Part shown: piece by piece, positions 8,631-16,969 of the stretch
Layout of the letters: every line of letters begins with the position of its first letter
How positions within the stretch are numbered: position 1 is the first letter of the stretch
Source: UBA6055 sp965214085
GTDB taxonomy: Bacteria; Chloroflexota; Anaerolineae; Aggregatilineales; Phototrophicaceae
Assembly: GCA_965214085.1 (NCBI GenBank)
Contig: OZ243937.1
Coordinates: forward strand, 2,604,001-2,668,000
Direction: 5' to 3'
DNA length: 64,000 nucleotides
The notes under the pieces: model-generated
Databases searched by the model: none
What the model saw: only the letters and a program-made list of their open reading frames with translations
Told to the model about the DNA's origin: nothing
Program-made: the position numbers and the translations under genes

Positions 8631-10565
8631 TTAGCTTGTCGGGTGCAGGTTCTGGATGGCGTACTTGCCGCCCTGGAACCAATACAAGGGTTGATAGTTC
8701 GGGTTCTCGGCAGTCGGGAAACCCGTCCAGTAGGTCTCGTCCCAAGTGACGAACTTCTTAAAGGCGATGGCGGTGATATCGAACATATTCTCGACCCAAT
8801 GCTGCAGGAGTTGGGTGTTGATCGCGATATTCTCAGCCTCTTGGGATACGGGGTTGAGGGCTTCCATGGCGTCAATCAACTCGTCGACTTTGTCGTCGCG
8901 CATGCGCCGCACACTGTCGCCGCCTAGCGGACGATAGTCTTCGCCAGCCGGAGCGTAGTAACGCGAATGGCGGCCGCGAATCTGGGGCCACATATCGCCT
9001 GATGCCAGCGCGAAGCTGGTCCAGGGCGTGCTGACCTCGTAGCTGCCGACGTAGTGGTTCTGGCTCCAGGTATTGCGATCCAGCGTGCTGAAGTTGACCT
9101 CGATGCCAAAGTCGGTCCACATATCGAATGCGGCTTGCCCCATGCGATAGGCGTCGTTCTCGCTGGGATCGGACTGCAAGTCCAACACCCAGGGCTCGCC
9201 ATCTGGCGTCATCCAATTGCCATCGCCGCCGCGGCTCAAGCCGGCATTCATCAGCAGTTTCTCAGCGGCATCAGTGTCATATTTCCACCAACCGGTGCCG
9301 AAGACTTCGTGCGGCTCGCCCGGCACGGTGAAGCCCTGCTCTTCCGCCCAAGCCGCGATCTGATCGGGCACGGTCGGGTCGTAGGGGGAGTACATTTCGC
9401 CGTCGCCGAGGTCGATTTGAAGATTGGTCAGCCACTCGGTCATGGGGCCGTGGTACAGCTCATACAGCTTGGCGGTTGGCGGAACCGGGAATGGCGTGAC
9501 TTTGGCTACGCCGCCGACGTATTCGGTCTGCAGCTCAACGATATCAATGGCCAGCGCCAGAGCCCAGCGAACATCCTTGTTGTTGATCAAGGGATCGCCT
9601 TCGTAATTCAGTGCCAACTGACGCGAGCTGACTTCATTGGGATAAGCCCAAGGGAAGTCCTTGTACCAAGAGCGGGCGTTGGGCGCGTTATCCAGCGTGA
9701 ACTCGAAGGATTCGATATCAACGTCAAAGTAAACGTCCAGCTCGTTGCGGGACATGGCGATGGCTTTTCTGATGTTCTCGTTGCCGTAGAAGATGCTCAA
9801 GGCATAGGGGGGGCCGGAACCGCCGGTGATGATGCCCGCCAGCGAATTCTCCGGATCGTCACGGCGCTTGAACAATTCCCAGTAGCCATTGGGATCTGCT
9901 TCGACCGGCAGGTAGTTGCCCAAGACAACCACATCTTCGGCTGCCCATTCCCAGGCGCCAAGATTTTCACCCTCGGCCAGGTTGGCTTCAGCCTCAGCGA
10001 CCACGTGGCTCGGCATCATGTAGATACCATTCCAGCGCGACTCGAAGAGCGTGTGGAAACGCGGATTGGACCGGTTCACAGTGAAGCTGACGCTATAGTC
10101 GCCCATCTTTTCGACTTGTACATCTAAGTCGACCAGTTGCGCATGCCAGCCGCCTTGGCCAAGCTCAGAAACGGCTTTGATGGTTTCGATCGTGTAAACG
10201 ACATCATCGGCGTTGAATTCTTCGCCATCGCTCCACATAACGCCCGGGCGCAGCTCGACCGACATTTGGGTGAAGTCATCGTTATATACCGGATCGGACA
10301 CAGCTAGCGCGTGAATGAACTCGCCAGTTTCCTGATCGCGATTCCAGAAGGTCTCGAGCATCAGGGCGTGATGGAAGGGCGTCGATCCGCCAATTCGCCA
10401 GACATTATAGTTGCCGACTGTGCCCCAGCGGAAAATCTGGTCGAAGACCCAGAGGTCCTCGCGCGGCAAATCGACAGGCAGCCCGTCCGGCTCCTGCGCG
10501 AAGCCTACTAGCGTCGGCATCGTCAAGAGCGCCAACAAAAACAAAAGTACAACTTTCCTTGCCAT
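8631..10565 (-). CDS. Extracellular solute-binding protein, family 5 (peptide/opine type)
   Basis: A 644-residue secreted binding protein. The signal peptide is MARKVVLLFLLALLTMPTLV followed by GFAQ, with no lipobox Cys, so cleavage by signal peptidase I is predicted. Family-5 features include the early segment on DPVYNDDFTQMSVELRPGV then WSDGEEFNADDVVYT, and the region around NNKDVRWALALAIDI. It is longer than the usual 500-550 residues. The ATG at 10565 has AAGGAG 9 bases upstream. It is the first gene of the importer operon, followed by DppB, DppC, DppD and DppF homologues. The ligand cannot be deduced; peptides, opines or oligosaccharides are all known for the family. Confidence 0.9.
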   Translation of the reverse strand: MARKVVLLFLLALLTMPTLVGFAQEPDGLPVDLPREDLWVFDQIFRWGTVGNYNVWRIGGSTPFHHALMLETFWNRDQETGEFIHALAVSDPVYNDDFTQMSVELRPGVMWSDGEEFNADDVVYTIETIKAVSELGQGGWHAQLVDLDVQVEKMGDYSVSFTVNRSNPRFHTLFESRWNGIYMMPSHVVAEAEANLAEGENLGAWEWAAEDVVVLGNYLPVEADPNGYWELFKRRDDPENSLAGIITGGSGPPYALSIFYGNENIRKAIAMSRNELDVYFDVDIESFEFTLDNAPNARSWYKDFPWAYPNEVSSRQLALNYEGDPLINNKDVRWALALAIDIVELQTEYVGGVAKVTPFPVPPTAKLYELYHGPMTEWLTNLQIDLGDGEMYSPYDPTVPDQIAAWAEEQGFTVPGEPHEVFGTGWWKYDTDAAEKLLMNAGLSRGGDGNWMTPDGEPWVLDLQSDPSENDAYRMGQAAFDMWTDFGIEVNFSTLDRNTWSQNHYVGSYEVSTPWTSFALASGDMWPQIRGRHSRYYAPAGEDYRPLGGDSVRRMRDDKVDELIDAMEALNPVSQEAENIAINTQLLQHWVENMFDITAIAFKKFVTWDETYWTGFPTAENPNYQPLYWFQGGKYAIQNLHPTS

Positions 10566-10651
10566 ACGAAGCTACTCCTTAACTGATTTGTACAAAAGCG
10601 CCGGACGCCATCCTGCGCCCGACCTGCCCTCACAAGGGCGAATGCAAGCTT

Positions 10652-10679
10652 ATAATAACGCATATCCCAATGTTCGCAA
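10652..10679 (-). promoter_or_regulatory. Candidate sigma70-type promoter of the peptide-type ABC importer operon
   Basis: Reading the minus strand, TTGCGA (10679-10674) and TATTAT (10657-10652) are separated by 16 bases and lie about 90 bases before the binding-protein start. No other good pair was seen in this 249-base gap. Confidence 0.4.
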
Positions 10680-10814
10680 GTAATCGGTTAATTGAACTTG
10701 CGGAATCGGCGCAAAATGGCTACCTTATTGGCTTATTAACGAATTCGTAGCGCGGCTCAAAAGCCTATGCTAGACTTTCCGCGTTCGTGAGAAGACACAC
10801 GAGGAGAATAATTT

Positions 10815-12224
10815 ATGCCCAAAACCCCGAACATCTTGCTGATAGCCATCGATTCCATCCGCGCCGATCACATGTCCTGCTACGGTTACGAGCAGAACAC
10901 CACGCCGCATATCGACCGCTTCGCCGAGGGCGGCACGCTGTTTGAGAATACCTTTAGCCCGCATATCCCTACCACGCCGGCCTACGCCTCCATGCTGACG
11001 GGGCGCGACTGTTTTGGCACGCAGGTGGTCGCGCTGCGGCATCAGGGACCCCTGCGCGCGGTAGTTCCCACAGCGGCCGAAATATTCCGCGGCTACGGCT
11101 ACAACACAACTTCGGTCGGCTTCAAGGGCAACCCAAGCTCGCGCGGTTACGACAATTACCTTGAATTCGAGGGCTGGGGCAGTTTCGCCACCGGCCGGGC
11201 TCCCAAAGCGCAGAATCTCAACAATGCGACCATCCCCGAGTTGGAGCGGCTCACTGCGGAGGGGGCGCCCTGGTTCGTTACGCTGCGGCACATGGACCCG
11301 CACGCGCCCTACCTGCCGCCCGCGCCTTACGAGCGCATGTTTTATCACGGCGACGAATGCGACCCGGATAACCGCTCGATGGATCCAGTGCTGGACTTCA
11401 AACCCTTCGGCACCTTTTTTAAGTCCTGGATGCCGCCCGGCATCTCCGACAAAGACTACGTCATCGCGCAGTACGATGGCGCCATCGCCTATATGGACGC
11501 CTGCATCCAGTCCATCTTTACGGCGCTCGAAGGCATGGGCATCCTGGACGACACCATCGTCGTCGTCAATGGCGACCACGGCGAAACGCTCTATGACCAC
11601 GAATTGTGGTTCGACCATCACGGCATCTTCGACAACGTCCTACACGTCCCGCTGATCATTCGTTATCCGGGCGCTGTGCCGGCTGGCGAGCGCGTCAGCG
11701 GCTTCAATCAGCACAAAGACTTGCTGCCCACCCTGCTCGACCTGGCGGGCCTGGCAGAGCAAGCGCAGACGGACGGCTACGCATTTGACGGCAACAGCAT
11801 GATGCCCATGGTCAATGGCGATGTGGCATCTTTTGACAGCGAATTCTACATCAGCGAATGCACCTGGATGCGCAAGCATGGCTGGCGCACGCCGAGCTGG
11901 AAGCTGATGATCGCGCTGGAGCCGGACTTCCACTTCAAGCCGGAGATTGAGCTGTTTAATCTGGTGGAAGACCCCAACGAAGACCACAATCTGGCGGACG
12001 AGCGGCCCGATGTCGTCGCGGCGCTGCGCGAGCGCATGGATGCCTGGATCGCCAAGCGCGAAGCCGAAACCGGCTTCACCAACCCGATGCTGACGCAGGG
12101 CGACTGGCACGGCCACAAGGGCGTAGGTCCTTTCAAAACCTCGCAGCAAGCCTACGATACCTTGTTCATCGGCGACCTGAGCAAAGCCATCCGGATGCAG
12201 GCGCAATCACGCGAAGAAGAATAG
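10815..12224 (+). CDS. Sulfatase-like hydrolase with Thr at the nucleophile position
   Basis: A 469-residue alkaline-phosphatase-superfamily enzyme of the sulfatase type. Metal-binding segments are clear: IAIDSIRADHMSCYGY (about residues 10-25) and VVNGDHGETLYD (about 252-263), with HMDPHAPYLPP between. In the signature C/S-x-P-S/A-R...LTGR the first residue, normally the Cys or Ser converted to formylglycine, is Thr53, and the invariant Arg is Tyr57 (TTPAYASMLTGR, residues 53-64). A Thr nucleophile is used by phosphoethanolamine transferases and nucleotide pyrophosphatases in the same superfamily, so phosphodiester or phosphonate chemistry may replace sulfate-ester hydrolysis. The ribosome-binding site is GAGGAG, 8 bases before ATG. 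It opens the sugar block ending with the rhamnose genes. Confidence 0.88.
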   Translation: MPKTPNILLIAIDSIRADHMSCYGYEQNTTPHIDRFAEGGTLFENTFSPHIPTTPAYASMLTGRDCFGTQVVALRHQGPLRAVVPTAAEIFRGYGYNTTSVGFKGNPSSRGYDNYLEFEGWGSFATGRAPKAQNLNNATIPELERLTAEGAPWFVTLRHMDPHAPYLPPAPYERMFYHGDECDPDNRSMDPVLDFKPFGTFFKSWMPPGISDKDYVIAQYDGAIAYMDACIQSIFTALEGMGILDDTIVVVNGDHGETLYDHELWFDHHGIFDNVLHVPLIIRYPGAVPAGERVSGFNQHKDLLPTLLDLAGLAEQAQTDGYAFDGNSMMPMVNGDVASFDSEFYISECTWMRKHGWRTPSWKLMIALEPDFHFKPEIELFNLVEDPNEDHNLADERPDVVAALRERMDAWIAKREAETGFTNPMLTQGDWHGHKGVGPFKTSQQAYDTLFIGDLSKAIRMQAQSREEE

Positions 12225-12239
12225 CAATCGACTGCTAAT

Positions 12240-12344
12240 GTAGGGGCGAGCCTTGGCTCGCCCGAACACAGCGAAATTGTAGGGGCTAGCCTTGGCTCGC
12301 CCGCAAAATAACAGAACCTGTAGGGGCGATCCACCGGCTCGCCC
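12240..12344. repeat. Three tandem GGGCGAGCC palindromic repeats
   Basis: Three copies of a short imperfect palindrome (TGTAGGGGCGAGCC, 3-5 bases, GGCTCGCCC) start at 12240, 12279 and 12320 in the gap between the sulfatase-like and dehydrogenase genes. Copies two and three carry single changes in one arm. They can form hairpins in the transcript. Single copies recur throughout the window (16930, 18275, about 30595, 34699, 35092, 54072, 55858, 62205). Confidence 0.75.
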
Positions 12345-12368
12345 GCACATAACAAGGAGACAATTATT

Positions 12369-13385
12369 ATGACCTTACGCGTAGCGATCGTTGGAATGGG
12401 CGGGATCGGCAATAATCACGGGCGCTGTTACAGCAAGCACCCGGACGCCAAGGTCGTCGCCGTCTGCGACATCTTGCAAGAGCGCTCGGACAAGGCGGCC
12501 GAAGCCTTTGGCTGTCAAGGCTTTTACTCGGTTCAGGCGCTGCTGGAAAGCGGCGTCGAATTCGACGCGGCCAGCGTGACGACGGCTGGCGCGGAAAATG
12601 GCGGCGACCACTATGCGCCGACCATGCAGTTGCTGCGCGCCGGCTATCCCGTCCTGGGCGAGAAGCCCATCTCCAACAGCGTCGCCGAAGCCGAAGAAAT
12701 GGTCGCGCTCGCTCGTGAAAAGAATCTGCGCTACGGCATCAACCTCAACCACCGCTTTACGCCGGCCGCGGAATTAGCGAAAGACTGGATCCTGCGCGGA
12801 CGCCTGGGCGAAGTCAATATGATTGACATGACCATGTGGATCAACAACCCCAACGAAACCTCGCCCCATTTTCATATGCGCGCGCTGCACCCGCATTCGC
12901 TTGATGTTATGCGTTACTTCGCTCAAGCGGATGTGAGCCAGGTACACGCGATCTTCAAAAAGGGCGAGGGCCGCAAGATTTGGTCCAATGCGCAGGTGAA
13001 TCTGCTCTACGAAAACGGCATCATCGGCCATTTGCGCGGCAGCTACGATGGCAACTGGGGCCACACCAGCATGGGCGGCGGCTCCTACGGCTTGGAGACG
13101 CTGGATATATTAGGCTCGGACGGACGCGTCACCCTCACAAACGCCTGCGAAGAACTGACCTACTATCCGCGCTTCACGGGCCAAACCGAACGCCACGTGA
13201 AATACGGCGGCATGAGCCATTTCGGCGAGACTTTCCAAAGCCGCATTGGCCACTGGGTGGATCAGAACCTGGCAAACGTGGCGCCGGACAAGATCGATGC
13301 TTCGGGCGCCGACGGGCTGCACGTTCAACAAATCATCGAAGCGGCTATCGAGTCCTGGGATAGCGGAAAGGTCGTCACGCTGTGA
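12369..13385 (+). CDS. Gfo/Idh/MocA family NAD(P)-dependent oxidoreductase (copy 1)
   Basis: A 338-residue sugar or inositol dehydrogenase-like protein. The N-terminal Rossmann motif is VGMGGIGNNH, the EKP motif is GEKPISN (about residue 97), and the C-terminal alpha/beta domain carries LHPHSLDVMRYF where the catalytic His is expected. It is closely related over its whole length to the gene at 14211 (shared GEKPISN, YGINLNHRFTPAA and MWI.NP.ETSP segments), so the two arose by duplication. AAGGAG precedes the ATG by 9 bases. It overlaps the sulfotransferase gene by GTGA. Given the rhamnose genes downstream, a deoxysugar or sugar-acid substrate is likely but not shown. Confidence 0.88.
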   Translation: MTLRVAIVGMGGIGNNHGRCYSKHPDAKVVAVCDILQERSDKAAEAFGCQGFYSVQALLESGVEFDAASVTTAGAENGGDHYAPTMQLLRAGYPVLGEKPISNSVAEAEEMVALAREKNLRYGINLNHRFTPAAELAKDWILRGRLGEVNMIDMTMWINNPNETSPHFHMRALHPHSLDVMRYFAQADVSQVHAIFKKGEGRKIWSNAQVNLLYENGIIGHLRGSYDGNWGHTSMGGGSYGLETLDILGSDGRVTLTNACEELTYYPRFTGQTERHVKYGGMSHFGETFQSRIGHWVDQNLANVAPDKIDASGADGLHVQQIIEAAIESWDSGKVVTL

Positions 13386-14155
13386 TAACGGTCATCGGCC
13401 GCGGCCACAGCGGAACGCGAGCGATATCCCATACGCTCTACGCTTCCGGCGTCTACATGGGTCAAACGCTGAACCCGTCGGGCGATTTGGTGCCGGCGCA
13501 CGCCATGTATGACGCCTGCCGCGTCTTCGCGCGCTACGTCAAGTGGAACGGCGACCTGAGTTGGGATTTCAGCCGCGCCCACAAAAGCGAGATTCCGCCG
13601 GTCTTCAAGCGCAATCTCAATCGCTACCTGGAATCCGTGCACAATCATTCACGCCCGTTGAAGGGCTGGAAGGTGCCGGAGACGACGCTGGTCTTCCCCT
13701 GGCTGACGCGGATGTACCCGGATATTCATTATATTTTCTGGGTGCGCAATCCGCGCGACTGCATCATTGGCTCGCACAAAACGGACGACATGCGCGACTT
13801 TGGCATAGCGTACCCCACCCCCTCCGATGAACAGGGGGAAGCAGGGGAAGCAAATGAAGACGAACGCCTGCGCCGCGCCATCTCCTGGAAGTATCAGTAC
13901 GATCTGGTCAAGTCGACGCCCAAACCCAGGCGCTGGATTGAAGTCCGCTTTGAAGACTTTGTCACAAATCAAGAAGAATCGCTGCAGCGGCTGGAGGAAT
14001 TTCTGGGCATACCGCTGGCGCGCATTGTCATGCGGCAAGACACGATCAATCGCTGGCAGCGCGACGATGGCGTGAATTATTTTGACTTTCTGGAGCCGGC
14101 CATGCGCGAATACGGCTATGAGATGCCAAACAGGGCGCCGGCTCGCGCAGGTTAA
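13382..14155 (+). CDS. Sulfotransferase family protein
   Basis: A 257-residue P-loop-like sulfotransferase. The 5'-phosphosulfate-binding loop is visible as GRGHSGTR (residues 6-13), and the 3'-phosphate-binding segment as WVRNPRDCIIGSHK (about residues 119-132). The start is GTG overlapping the upstream TGA (GTGA), so translation is coupled to the first Gfo/Idh/MocA gene. Family members transfer sulfate from PAPS to sugars or other acceptors. Its location between two sugar dehydrogenases and beside sulfatase-fold genes suggests a role in sulfated-sugar metabolism, but the acceptor is unknown. Confidence 0.78.
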   Translation: MITVIGRGHSGTRAISHTLYASGVYMGQTLNPSGDLVPAHAMYDACRVFARYVKWNGDLSWDFSRAHKSEIPPVFKRNLNRYLESVHNHSRPLKGWKVPETTLVFPWLTRMYPDIHYIFWVRNPRDCIIGSHKTDDMRDFGIAYPTPSDEQGEAGEANEDERLRRAISWKYQYDLVKSTPKPRRWIEVRFEDFVTNQEESLQRLEEFLGIPLARIVMRQDTINRWQRDDGVNYFDFLEPAMREYGYEMPNRAPARAG

Positions 14156-14174
14156 TCGGGCGCGATATAGATTA

Positions 14175-14206
14175 AATTCGCCACAGAGACACAGAGGGCA
14201 CAGAGA
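14175..14206 (+). repeat. CACAGAG tract, fragment of the dispersed element
   Basis: The 55-base gap between the sulfotransferase and the second Gfo/Idh/MocA gene holds AAATTCGCCACAGAGACACAG followed by more CACAGAG units, matching the sub-terminal tract of the long inverted-repeat elements. Neither terminal repeat is present, so this is a remnant. Confidence 0.55.
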
Positions 14207-14210
14207 AACA

Positions 14211-15230
14211 ATGGCACTAAGAGTAGCGGTCATCGGCTTGGGCCCAATCGGCAATCGGCACACCAAGCTTTACGCGCAAGACGACTTGGCTGAACTGGTG
14301 GGCGTCTGCGATATCATCCCGGAGCGCGCCGACAATGCGGCAAATCTGTATGGCATCCCGGCCTTTTACGATGTCGAAGCTATGCTGAGCGACCTGGCGC
14401 CGGATGTCGTAAGCGTCACAACCGGCGGTTTCGAAAACAGCAGCGACCATTACCTGCCGACCATGCAGGCGCTTTCGGCCGGCTGCCACGTCTTGGGCGA
14501 GAAACCCATCTCCAACGAGATTGCGCCTGCTGAAGAGATGGTGGCGAAGGGGCGCGAGCTGGGCCTCTGCTACGGCATCAACCTCAACCACCGCTTCACA
14601 CCGGCCGCGCGATTGGCGAAATCCTGGGTGGACGAGGGGCGGCTGGGGCAGCTGCTCTTTGTCAACATGGCCATGTGGATTATGAACCCGGCCGAGACCT
14701 CGCCCTTCTATCATATCAAGTCGCTGCACCCGCATACGGTAGACGTTATGCGCTACTTCTGCGGCGATGTCGAAGCGGTGCATTGCTTTGGGACCAAGGC
14801 GCCGGGGCGGCAGATCTGGTCGACGGCGCAATTCAGCTTCCGCTTTCGCAATGGCGTGGTTGGGTCGCTGACGGGCAGCTACGATATCGAGCGCGGTCAC
14901 CCCATGGAGCGCTGCGAAGTGGCGGGCACGGGCGGACGATTCGTGCTGGACGATATGTGGCGCGAACTGACGCTCTACCCGGCCGGCGACCTGCAAAAGA
15001 CCGTCTACACCGACCCGCTATTCGGCGGCTTCCACAACTTCGAAAACACTTTCCGCGAGCGCATCCATTGTTTCTTGCGGCAGGTGACCGATGGCGTGGC
15101 GCCGGAGGACATCGACGGCAGCGCGGCTGAGGGCTTGGCGGCGCAGAAGGTGCTGGCGGCGGCGATTGAGTCGCTGGAGACGGGGACGGTAGTGCATATA
15201 CAACCAGACATTGGCCACGTGGAGGCATGA
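14211..15230 (+). CDS. Gfo/Idh/MocA family NAD(P)-dependent oxidoreductase (copy 2)
   Basis: A 339-residue paralogue of the gene at 12369: IGLGPIGNRH in the Rossmann fold, GEKPISN, YGINLNHRFTPAA, then SLHPHTVDVMRYF in the catalytic region. The frame is open upstream into the sulfotransferase gene, but the ATG at 14211 gives the expected MALRVAVIG start. The coding sequence ends just before GGAGG, which serves the next gene. Two paralogues with a shared C-terminal signature suggest successive or reciprocal steps on related sugars. Confidence 0.88.
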   Translation: MALRVAVIGLGPIGNRHTKLYAQDDLAELVGVCDIIPERADNAANLYGIPAFYDVEAMLSDLAPDVVSVTTGGFENSSDHYLPTMQALSAGCHVLGEKPISNEIAPAEEMVAKGRELGLCYGINLNHRFTPAARLAKSWVDEGRLGQLLFVNMAMWIMNPAETSPFYHIKSLHPHTVDVMRYFCGDVEAVHCFGTKAPGRQIWSTAQFSFRFRNGVVGSLTGSYDIERGHPMERCEVAGTGGRFVLDDMWRELTLYPAGDLQKTVYTDPLFGGFHNFENTFRERIHCFLRQVTDGVAPEDIDGSAAEGLAAQKVLAAAIESLETGTVVHIQPDIGHVEA

Positions 15231-15231
15231 G

Positions 15232-16062
15232 ATGGGAATCTGTATCTTTTGCGGAAGAGAAGCCGACGCCGGCTCTGAGAGCCATGGCGCCTGTGTAGAC
15301 GTCTACAGCAATGGCAAACTGTGGATCACATCTATGATAGGTGCATTTGTATCCAACGAGCGCGAATTACACGAATTGAAGTACGCAATCAACCTTGTAG
15401 CAAAACTGAGCTACATTAATGACGTGACAATGCACTCCCTGGTTTTAGAAGGTTACAAACAGGCGGTAGACCAGGCACTTGAGGATCACCTACTAACCGT
15501 TGAAGAAGAACGTTGCTTGGAAGCAATTGAAGCCAACTTTGGCTTGACCGCGGATGATCTTGAAAACATTGGCGCTACTATGAAAGTATTGCATGCCCGC
15601 ATAATCCGACACATCAGCGAAGGCAAACTGTTTGAGTTTCCTATAGGTGATATTCGACTACCATTCAATGTTCAGCGGTCAGAAACAGTTGTATGGCTGT
15701 TCGCTAACGTAGATTATTACGAACAGCAAACTCGCTCGCGCGTCAGAATAGGAGCTCATGAAGTATCTGCTGAACTGGCATCGTTGTACCTCAGGTCAAG
15801 CGAGTTGACCGCCGAAGTTGTCGAAGACGAACAGATGGTTCGCGTAGACAAAGGCATGGTAGGTATTACTTCTAAACACATCTATTTCGCAGGTTCACGG
15901 AAACGAATTCGCATCTCGTACAATGATATTGTGAGCTTTAAGCCCTATACGGACGGGATTGGAGTTGTTGACGACGGGAGGAACAGGGGCACTCATATAT
16001 TTCTTACTGAAGACGGATGGTTCACTTACAACCTAGTCGCAAACTTGGCGCACCGACGGTAA
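15232..16062 (+). CDS. Hypothetical protein: N-terminal Cys motif, C-terminal PH/GRAM-like domain
   Basis: A 276-residue protein that I do not recognise as a named family. It begins MGICIFCGREAD followed by a third Cys at residue 21, which could be part of a small metal-binding knuckle. The middle is helical (KLSYINDVTMHSLVLEGYK, then EEERCLEAIEANFGL). The last 75 residues (VDKGMVGITSKHIYFAG through RISYNDIVSFKPYTDGIGV) resemble the strand pattern of bacterial PH-like or GRAM domains. GGAGG at 15221 sets the ATG at 15232. It is clearly richer in A and T than its neighbours and has no metabolic look, so it is probably an acquired cargo gene placed inside the sugar operon. Confidence 0.6.
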   Translation: MGICIFCGREADAGSESHGACVDVYSNGKLWITSMIGAFVSNERELHELKYAINLVAKLSYINDVTMHSLVLEGYKQAVDQALEDHLLTVEEERCLEAIEANFGLTADDLENIGATMKVLHARIIRHISEGKLFEFPIGDIRLPFNVQRSETVVWLFANVDYYEQQTRSRVRIGAHEVSAELASLYLRSSELTAEVVEDEQMVRVDKGMVGITSKHIYFAGSRKRIRISYNDIVSFKPYTDGIGVVDDGRNRGTHIFLTEDGWFTYNLVANLAHRR

Positions 16063-16101
16063 ATCATGCCCGCAATCACGATTCTATAAGGGACTACACA
16101 A

Positions 16102-16908
16102 ATGAAACTCGGAGCAAATTCACTATTATTCGGCAATTGGGATATGGAGACCGCCTTCAAGTACCTCAAGATGGCGGGTTATGACGGCATTGAGATGTCG
16201 GCGATTGACGCCATGAGCCAGCATCTGGTCTTGAGCCGTTGGCAGGAATGCGCGCCGGAGATAAAGCGCCTGTCCAAGGAATACGACCTGGAGCTGCTGG
16301 CGATGGAGCAGTCCTCGCGCGATCCCGACTTGATGGAACGGGCCATGCAGGCGGCGGTCGAGACCGGCATCCCCATCATCAACGTGGGTCCCGGCGGGGT
16401 ATCCGATGACGAATCGACTTATCAGCAGGTGCTGGACGAGCTGGGCGCTCTCGTGCGACAAGCCGAGCATTATGGCGTCATGCTCTGCGTCAAGGCGCAT
16501 TACGGCAATTACGTTTACAACACGCCCACCAGCTTGAAGGTCTTAAAGGACATCACCTCGCCCAACTTCGGCCTGGACATGGACCCATCGCATATCTACC
16601 GCGCCGGCGAGAATCCGGTCGAAGCCATCGCAGCTGTGATCGACCACATCAAGCACGTGCACATCCGCGACTGCAAAGGCAGCGACGAGCTTGGGCCGGG
16701 CGACCCGGAAGATCAGGCAAATGGTCGCGGCGATATCGACCTGGTCGGTTACATCCGCGTCTTGCACGAGCACGGCTACAGCGGTCCGCTCAACCTGGAA
16801 GTGATTGGCACCAAGAGGCTTGGGCACAGCCTTGAGCAATGCATCACCATCGGCGCCGAATCGCGCGGGCACATGCAAGCCTGCCTGCAAGCCGCCGGCG
16901 CTCGCTAG
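16102..16908 (+). CDS. Sugar phosphate isomerase/epimerase (xylose isomerase-like TIM barrel)
   Basis: A 268-residue TIM-barrel protein of the AP-endonuclease-2/IolE superfamily. Recognisable strands are MKLGANSLLFG, GYDGIEMSAIDAM, INVGPGG, VMLCVKAHYGNYVYNTP, FGLDMDPSHIYRAG and KHVHIRDCKGSDE, which hold the metal-binding Glu, Asp and His residues. It ends in a NLEVIGTKR strand, again typical. AGGGA precedes the ATG by 8 bases. Sitting between Gfo/Idh/MocA genes and rhamnose isomerase, it probably isomerises or epimerises a keto-sugar made by the dehydrogenases, but the exact step is inferred. Confidence 0.85.
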   Translation: MKLGANSLLFGNWDMETAFKYLKMAGYDGIEMSAIDAMSQHLVLSRWQECAPEIKRLSKEYDLELLAMEQSSRDPDLMERAMQAAVETGIPIINVGPGGVSDDESTYQQVLDELGALVRQAEHYGVMLCVKAHYGNYVYNTPTSLKVLKDITSPNFGLDMDPSHIYRAGENPVEAIAAVIDHIKHVHIRDCKGSDELGPGDPEDQANGRGDIDLVGYIRVLHEHGYSGPLNLEVIGTKRLGHSLEQCITIGAESRGHMQACLQAAGAR

Positions 16909-16929
16909 CGCGACCCGCTACAAATCACT

Positions 16930-16954
16930 GTAGGGGCGAGCCATTGGGTCGCCC
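16930..16954. repeat. GGGCGAGCC palindromic repeat
   Basis: TGTAGGGGCGAGCC-ATTG-GGTCGCCC in the 61-base gap before rhaA; one arm carries a change (GGTCGCCC for GGCTCGCCC). Confidence 0.6.
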
Positions 16955-16969
16955 GCAAAGGATTACACC

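Noticed and set aside
9054..10127. A 357-codon plus-strand frame opposite the family-5 binding-protein gene
   Set aside because: It is antisense to a clearly conserved secreted protein, has no family pattern and arises from the GC-rich codon bias.
12240..12344. A CRISPR array, suggested by three regularly spaced repeats
   Set aside because: Only three degenerate palindromic units with short AT-rich gaps, no cas genes, and the same unit is scattered singly through the window.
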